A stretch of DNA of 8,733 nucleotides from Planctomycetota bacterium (lineage in GTDB: Bacteria > Planctomycetota > Phycisphaerae > WQYP01): NCBI GenBank assembly GCA_021852225.1, contig JAJZOA010000202.1:1-8733 (forward strand). The letters run 5' to 3'. Positions 6,414-8,733 of this stretch are shown here, piece after piece. The notes below the pieces were generated by a model. That model made no database searches. It was not told the origin of the DNA and worked only from the letters and a program-made list of their open reading frames with translations. Every line of letters starts with the position of its first letter. Position 1 is the first letter of the stretch. The translations under genes and the position numbers were made by a program.

Positions 6414-7991
6414 TCAACCCGCGTTGACTGGTTTGGCTCCTGGAACATATCCTTGTCGGCCGCCTGGAAGTCGCAGTTCAAGCCAGCGCGAAAGTCGCAC
6501 AAATGGCCAGCCAATCAGAAAATAGATCGCCGCGGTTAATAGACCAATCCCGATATAATCGTAATAAGTGGAGGCCAGTTCGCCATAGACTTTGGTCAGT
6601 TCCACCATCGTGATCACAGACACAATACTTGAATCTTTGAACAAGGAAATAAAGTCATTGGTCACCGGCGGCAGACAGGTGCGAATTGCCTGCGGAATAA
6701 TCACATGCCGCAGAGTCTGTAAATGACTCATGCCCAGAGAAAGTGAAGCCTCCCACTGCCCGCGCGGTATGGATTCAATTCCCGCCCGGTAATTTTCCGC
6801 CTCATAGGCCGCGTAATTCATCCCCAACCCCAGGACCGCCGCCACAAACGGGCTAAGCCGGATACCGATATTCGGCAGACCGTAAAAAATAAGATATAGC
6901 TGAATCAGCAGCGGCGTACCGCGCACCAGTTCAATATATGCCTTGGCCAGCCACGCCAGCGGTGCCGGGGCATAAAGCTTTAACAACGCCAGAAACAGCC
7001 CCAGTGCCACTGCCAGCACCATCGCCGAAATGGATATCGCAATGGTCATTGGCGCGCCCTTTTCCACCAGTATCCGCAGATACACCGCGTACTGCCGCAA
7101 CACCTGCAGCCAGGTGTGATGCGCCTGCACCATGCGGGTAAAACGCGACAGTTCATTGGGTTTGCCGCCGGCAGCCAGAGTGGCGGCAAACAGCTTTTTT
7201 GTAGGCTGATTCCACAATGCCCATTTTTTATAAATTTTCTCCAGCGTTCCGTTCCGCATCAGCGTGACCAGTGCGCGATTAATCTGCCCGCGCAACTTCA
7301 CATCCGTTTTGCGCAGCGCAATGCCATAGTTAATCCGGCCGATGGGCGGACCCACAAATTTTAACGTCTTGACCGGTGAACCATAATATTCCGCGATCGG
7401 CAGGTCCATCAGCACGGCATCCAGTCGACCGTTGGCCAGGTCCTGGTACGCATTAATCTGCCCGTCATAGGAACGTACATGAATGCCGCCAAACGCATGG
7501 AGTATCCGCTCGCCCGTTGAATCACGCAGGGTGCCGACAATCTTGCCCCGCAAATCCGCCAGGCCATGTATGCCACGCGTTGATTTTCGCACCATCAATT
7601 GCTCGGAACAGACATAATATGGCAGGCTGAAGGCGACCACCTTCCGGCGCGCGGCGGTAATGCCCAGTCCGTTCATGGCTATGTCGTAGCCGCCCCGCTC
7701 CAGACCGGGAATCAGACCGGTCCATTCGTTCTGCACAAATACCGGCCGACGATGCAGAAGTTTCCCCAGCGCCGCGGCAATGTCCACCTCAAAGCCAATG
7801 GTTCTGTTCGGATCCTTCGGATCCTGAAACACGTACGGCGCGCCACCTTCTGAATCCGCTCCCCATGTAAGCACCGGTCGCGGCGACGCAGCACAAATGT
7901 TTGTGGACGCCATACACCCGATGCAGATCAACAAAATTATTGAAATAAACCGGAAAACACACATACGCCGCCCGCCGCCGGGATCGTTCAT
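6414..7991 (-). CDS. Fused substrate-binding protein and permease of a polar amino acid ABC transporter
   Basis: This is a 525-residue two-domain protein. After an N-terminal hydrophobic segment (about 14-29), residues about 39-261 are a periplasmic binding domain of the GlnH/HisJ type. It has GFEVDIAAALG, the ITAARRKVVAFSLPYY block whose Arg usually contacts the amino acid carboxylate, and LDAVLMDLP. Residues about 307-504 are a HisM/GlnP-type permease with several membrane helices, ELVRGTPLLIQL and an EAA-type loop for the ATPase (about 395-435, EAENYRAGIESIPRG). I chose the ATG at 7991, which has AAGG 6 bases upstream and gives the shorter positively charged leader. An ATG at 8021, preceded by AGGTGA, would add 10 residues. 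The substrate is probably glutamine, glutamate or another polar amino acid. The ATPase gene lies upstream on the same strand, separated by about 100 bases. Confidence 0.9.
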   Translation of the reverse strand: MNDPGGGRRMCVFRFISIILLICIGCMASTNICAASPRPVLTWGADSEGGAPYVFQDPKDPNRTIGFEVDIAAALGKLLHRRPVFVQNEWTGLIPGLERGGYDIAMNGLGITAARRKVVAFSLPYYVCSEQLMVRKSTRGIHGLADLRGKIVGTLRDSTGERILHAFGGIHVRSYDGQINAYQDLANGRLDAVLMDLPIAEYYGSPVKTLKFVGPPIGRINYGIALRKTDVKLRGQINRALVTLMRNGTLEKIYKKWALWNQPTKKLFAATLAAGGKPNELSRFTRMVQAHHTWLQVLRQYAVYLRILVEKGAPMTIAISISAMVLAVALGLFLALLKLYAPAPLAWLAKAYIELVRGTPLLIQLYLIFYGLPNIGIRLSPFVAAVLGLGMNYAAYEAENYRAGIESIPRGQWEASLSLGMSHLQTLRHVIIPQAIRTCLPPVTNDFISLFKDSSIVSVITMVELTKVYGELASTYYDYIGIGLLTAAIYFLIGWPFVRLSRWLELRLPGGRQGYVPGAKPVNAG

Positions 7992-8089
7992 CACGCACCT
8001 TGAAAAATGTAATAGCGCCATCACATCACCTGAAAAAATTGAACGTTATATGTTTTAATCGCCCCCGCACATGATCAGGACATTCGGCC

Positions 8090-8733
8090 TTAATCCAGAT
8101 TAGCCAGAAAGTTCACCACGCGCGGATCCGAATTTCCTTGAAAAAAATCCGGGGCCGGACAATACGCCACCTTGCGCCCGGCATCCAGCATCAGCACCCG
8201 ATCCGCGACCTGCCGGGCAAACCGCATTTCGTGAGTGACGACGATCTGGGTCATGCCCTCCTCATGCAATTGCCGCATGATCAGCAGCACTTCACGCACC
8301 AGTGTGGGGTCCAAGGCGGAAGTCGGTTCGTCGTACAACAAGACTGAAGGCTTCATAGCCAAGGCGCGGGCAATAGCAGCACGTTGCTGCTGACCGCCGC
8401 TAAGTTGCCCGGGATAATAATTTAACCGGTCACCCAGGCCGACCTTTTGCAGGAAATGAGCAGCGATATCCCGCGCGGCCTCGGGTGAAAGTCCACCGAC
8501 GATTCGAGGCGCAAGCATTGCGTTCTGCAATGCTGTTAAATGACCGAACAAATTAAAACTTTGAAATACCATACCCACCTGCTGCCGCATCCGGTGCATA
8601 ATCGCGGCGTATTCGCGGGGCGAAGCCAAACCGCAGACCGCCATTTGAGTGGTTCCGATTCTCATCGCACCAGAATCAATTTTTTCCAGGCCGTTCAGGC
8701 ATCGCAAAAGTGTTGATTTTCCACAGCCCGACG
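8090..8733 (-). CDS. Amino acid ABC transporter ATP-binding protein, GlnQ type (5' end outside window)
   Basis: This is the partial gene for the ATPase that powers amino acid import with the fused binding-permease protein encoded next to it. The 213 visible residues begin inside Walker A (SGCGKSTLLRCLNGLE) at the window edge, so roughly 30 N-terminal residues are missing. The TTG at 8705-8707 is an internal leucine codon, not a start. Other motifs, in visible numbering, are the Q-loop VFQSFNLF (Gln57), signature LSGGQQQR (110-117), Walker B VLLYDEP (130-136) with TSALDP, and the switch VTHEM (His167). All catalytic elements are intact. It belongs to the polar amino acid uptake family (GlnQ/HisP/ArtP). 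It is the first visible gene of the minus-strand operon. Confidence 0.95.
   Translation of the reverse strand, partial: SGCGKSTLLRCLNGLEKIDSGAMRIGTTQMAVCGLASPREYAAIMHRMRQQVGMVFQSFNLFGHLTALQNAMLAPRIVGGLSPEAARDIAAHFLQKVGLGDRLNYYPGQLSGGQQQRAAIARALAMKPSVLLYDEPTSALDPTLVREVLLIMRQLHEEGMTQIVVTHEMRFARQVADRVLMLDAGRKVAYCPAPDFFQGNSDPRVVNFLANLD

Noticed and set aside
8045..8073. Possible promoter for the fused transporter gene: a -10-like TATAAC on the minus strand (plus 8045-8050)
   Set aside because: The sequence 17 bases further upstream does not resemble a -35 element, and the gene is well placed for read-through from the ATPase gene.
1..8733. CRISPR arrays, insertion sequences, or phage genes
   Set aside because: I saw no regularly spaced direct repeats, no transposase or integrase motifs, and no phage structural proteins on either strand.

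Overview
The window looks like chromosomal DNA from a free-living Gram-negative-type bacterium of moderate GC content. The PNPase sequence style, a secreted-type beta-helix/Fn3 protein and weak, variable Shine-Dalgarno sites make Planctomycetota (Phycisphaerae-like) or a related soil phylum the best guess. That placement is a low-confidence inference; no rRNA or other decisive marker is present.

Layout, left to right. Bases 1-537 hold no convincing gene. They contain a compact cloverleaf-like set of inverted repeats (8-73) and a chain of perfect stems (about 358-516) directly upstream of a small two-gene operon. That operon encodes a DUF4236 membrane protein (TTG start, 538-864) and a 103-residue protein of unknown function (872-1183) whose ribosome-binding site overlaps the preceding stop codon. 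Next comes the classical pair rpsO (1473-1739) and pnp (2210-4375). rpsO has a plausible sigma70-type promoter and a short hairpin leader that could be an S15 autoregulatory site. The 470-base gap between rpsO and pnp is full of hairpins, including one just ahead of the pnp ribosome-binding site. A textbook intrinsic terminator (4417-4455) closes pnp.

Immediately after that terminator, on the same strand, lies a beta-helix plus two-Fn3 protein (to 6351). Its recognisable coding sequence begins before any possible start codon and lacks the signal peptide and N-terminal part expected for this kind of protein, so it looks 5'-truncated. Convergent to it on the minus strand are two genes of a polar amino acid uptake ABC transporter: a GlnQ-type ATPase running off the right edge (8090-8733), followed by a fused substrate-binding/permease protein (6414-7991).

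Functionally, rpsO-pnp is core translation and RNA turnover, with probable RNA-level feedback. The minus-strand pair makes a complete importer with only two polypeptides. The items most worth a second look are the RNA-structure candidates (8-73, 358-516, 1403-1435, 1740-2209) and the headless beta-helix gene. I found no strong evidence of a wholly new multi-gene system.
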